Assembly (NCBI GenBank): GCA_017629455.1
Contig: JAGBXE010000152.1
Coordinates: 1-6,217, forward strand
Source: Kiritimatiellia bacterium
Lineage (GTDB): Bacteria; Verrucomicrobiota; Kiritimatiellia; RFP12; UBA1067
Length of the DNA stretch: 6,217 nucleotides
Reading direction: 5' to 3'
Shown: piece by piece, positions 5,673-6,217 of the stretch
Layout of the letters: every line of letters begins with the position of its first letter
Position numbering within the stretch: the first letter of the stretch is position 1
Translations under genes and position numbers: made by a program
The notes under the pieces: model-generated
The model's input: the letters and a program-made list of their open reading frames with translations, nothing else
Database searches by the model: none
What the model was told of the DNA's origin: nothing

Positions 5673-5702
5673 TGGACGCAAACAAGGGTTTTTTGGTAAA
5701 CT
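5673..5702 (+). promoter_or_regulatory. Possible promoter of tig
   Basis: TGGACG (5673-5678) is followed after 18 bases by TAAACT (5697-5702). The -10 is preceded by TGG (5694-5696), which fits an extended -10 (TGn). Each hexamer matches consensus at four of six positions. Transcription would start near 5709 and give a leader of about 27 bases containing the tig Shine-Dalgarno sequence. The 89-base gap before tig, longer than the gaps within the fab-hisD group, supports a separate promoter. Confidence 0.35.
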
Positions 5703-5735
5703 ACACAAACTTTCAAAAACGGGAGATTTTTGCAG

Positions 5736-6217
5736 ATGAAGACTAGCAGCAAGTCGTTGGAAAATTGTCAGGTTAAGTTAGACGTCACGCTCGATGCAGA
5801 GGAGACGGTCAAGGTTATTAAGGACGTTGAAAAAGCGTTCATGCGCGAGGTTCAGATCCCTGGTTTCCGCAAGGGTAAAGTGCCGCTTGAAATTATCCGC
5901 AAGGATTTCGCATCTGGCCTTAAGAGCGAGATTCAGAACGCTCTTGTTCAGCGCAATTACAAGGCGGCAGTTGAAGCTGAGAAGATTGAAGCTTTGGCGA
6001 TTATGGACGTTACCGACGTTACTTACGGCGCCGAGGGCGGCTCGTTTAGCGTAACAGTCGACGTTAAGCCCACTTTCAAGATTCCGACTTACAAGGGCCT
6101 TAAGATTGAGTTCAAGGACACGAAGATCGAAGACAGCCTTGTTAAAGATCAGATGAACCGTCTGCGTGCTGCGTACGCAACGTATGAGGACGCAAAGGAA
6201 GGTGAAGTTGTTGCTGA
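5736..6217 (+). CDS. tig: Trigger factor, N-terminal part (3' partial)
   Basis: Trigger factor is the ribosome-bound chaperone that meets nascent chains at the exit tunnel near protein L23. The frame from ATG 5736 stays open to the window edge, giving 160 complete codons. The signature IPGFRKGKVP is at residues 41-50; its GFRK (43-46) is the ribosome-docking loop. Around it are the expected helix (EETVKVIKDVEKAFMREVQ) and the later strand SFSVTVDVKPTFKIPTYKGLKIE, which ends the N-terminal domain at about residue 126. The sequence stops at LRAAYATYEDAKEGEVVA, where the FKBP-like PPIase domain would begin, so presence of that domain and of the C-terminal chaperone arms cannot be judged. GGGAG (5721-5725) lies 10 bases before the ATG, a slightly long spacing. 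The preceding 89-base gap holds an inverted repeat and a possible promoter. In many bacteria tig precedes clpP-clpX; that would be outside the window. Confidence 0.93.
   Translation, partial: MKTSSKSLENCQVKLDVTLDAEETVKVIKDVEKAFMREVQIPGFRKGKVPLEIIRKDFASGLKSEIQNALVQRNYKAAVEAEKIEALAIMDVTDVTYGAEGGSFSVTVDVKPTFKIPTYKGLKIEFKDTKIEDSLVKDQMNRLRAAYATYEDAKEGEVVA

Noticed and set aside
5040..5685. Two overlapping minus-strand open frames of 204 codons each within hisD
   Set aside because: Both are antisense to the conserved C-terminal half of hisD, in different frames, with low-complexity Ser/Arg/Ala-rich products and no family resemblance.
5402..6054. Plus-strand open frames at 5402-5746 and 5794-6054 in other frames
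   Set aside because: They overlap hisD and tig respectively. The second product is almost only Arg, Leu and Ser, and the tig frame carries the GFRKGKVP signature, so these are out-of-frame readings.
1..6217. tRNA, rRNA, CRISPR arrays, insertion sequences, attachment sites or a hidden novel system
   Set aside because: No repeats of CRISPR size, no terminal inverted repeats, no transposase or integrase motifs and no tRNA-like T-loop were seen. The coding frames are all core functions with short intergenic gaps.

Overview
The window is an ordinary bacterial core-metabolism segment of moderate to high GC. Its backbone is a type II fatty acid synthesis cluster, fabH-fabF-fabZ, followed on the same strand by hisD and the start of tig. 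Nothing in it indicates a mobile element, phage, CRISPR array, toxin-antitoxin pair or defence system. The taxonomy cannot be fixed from sequence alone. The squalene-cyclase-type repeat protein at the left edge and the style of the other proteins would fit a Gram-negative lineage such as the Verrucomicrobiota/Kiritimatiellota/Lentisphaerota group, but this is a weak inference.

Layout. Bases 1-188 hold the last 61 codons of a prenyltransferase/squalene-oxidase-repeat protein. It runs directly into miaA (tRNA A37 dimethylallyltransferase), which is about a quarter shorter than usual because the segment between the GGTGLY motif and the C-terminal part of the core is nearly absent. miaA converges on a DEDDh-type 3'-5' exonuclease gene on the minus strand, and their ends overlap by 8 bases. 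A 108-base divergent intergenic region (1365-1472) carries two back-to-back sigma70-like promoters, one for the exonuclease and one for fabH. Both -10 boxes lie so close to the start codons that both mRNAs are predicted to be leaderless or nearly so. This is the most interesting regulatory feature of the window.

fabH, fabF, fabZ and hisD then follow at gaps of 18, 40 and 36 bases, and each gene after fabH has a Shine-Dalgarno sequence, so they probably form one transcript. FabH starts acyl chains by condensing acetyl-CoA with malonyl-ACP, FabF elongates them, and FabZ dehydrates the 3-hydroxyacyl-ACP intermediates. The carrier protein, malonyl transferase and reductases (acpP, fabD, fabG, fabI/K) are not here. 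HisD, the last histidine biosynthesis enzyme, has all its expected catalytic residues and sits in this cluster away from other his genes. After an 89-base gap with a short inverted repeat and a possible promoter comes tig (trigger factor), which is cut by the window end after its ribosome-binding domain.

No gene-free stretch exceeds 300 bases. I found no convincing undescribed system. The points worth a second look are the short MiaA, the paired leaderless-type promoters, the Asp-to-Glu change in the exonuclease and the placement of hisD.
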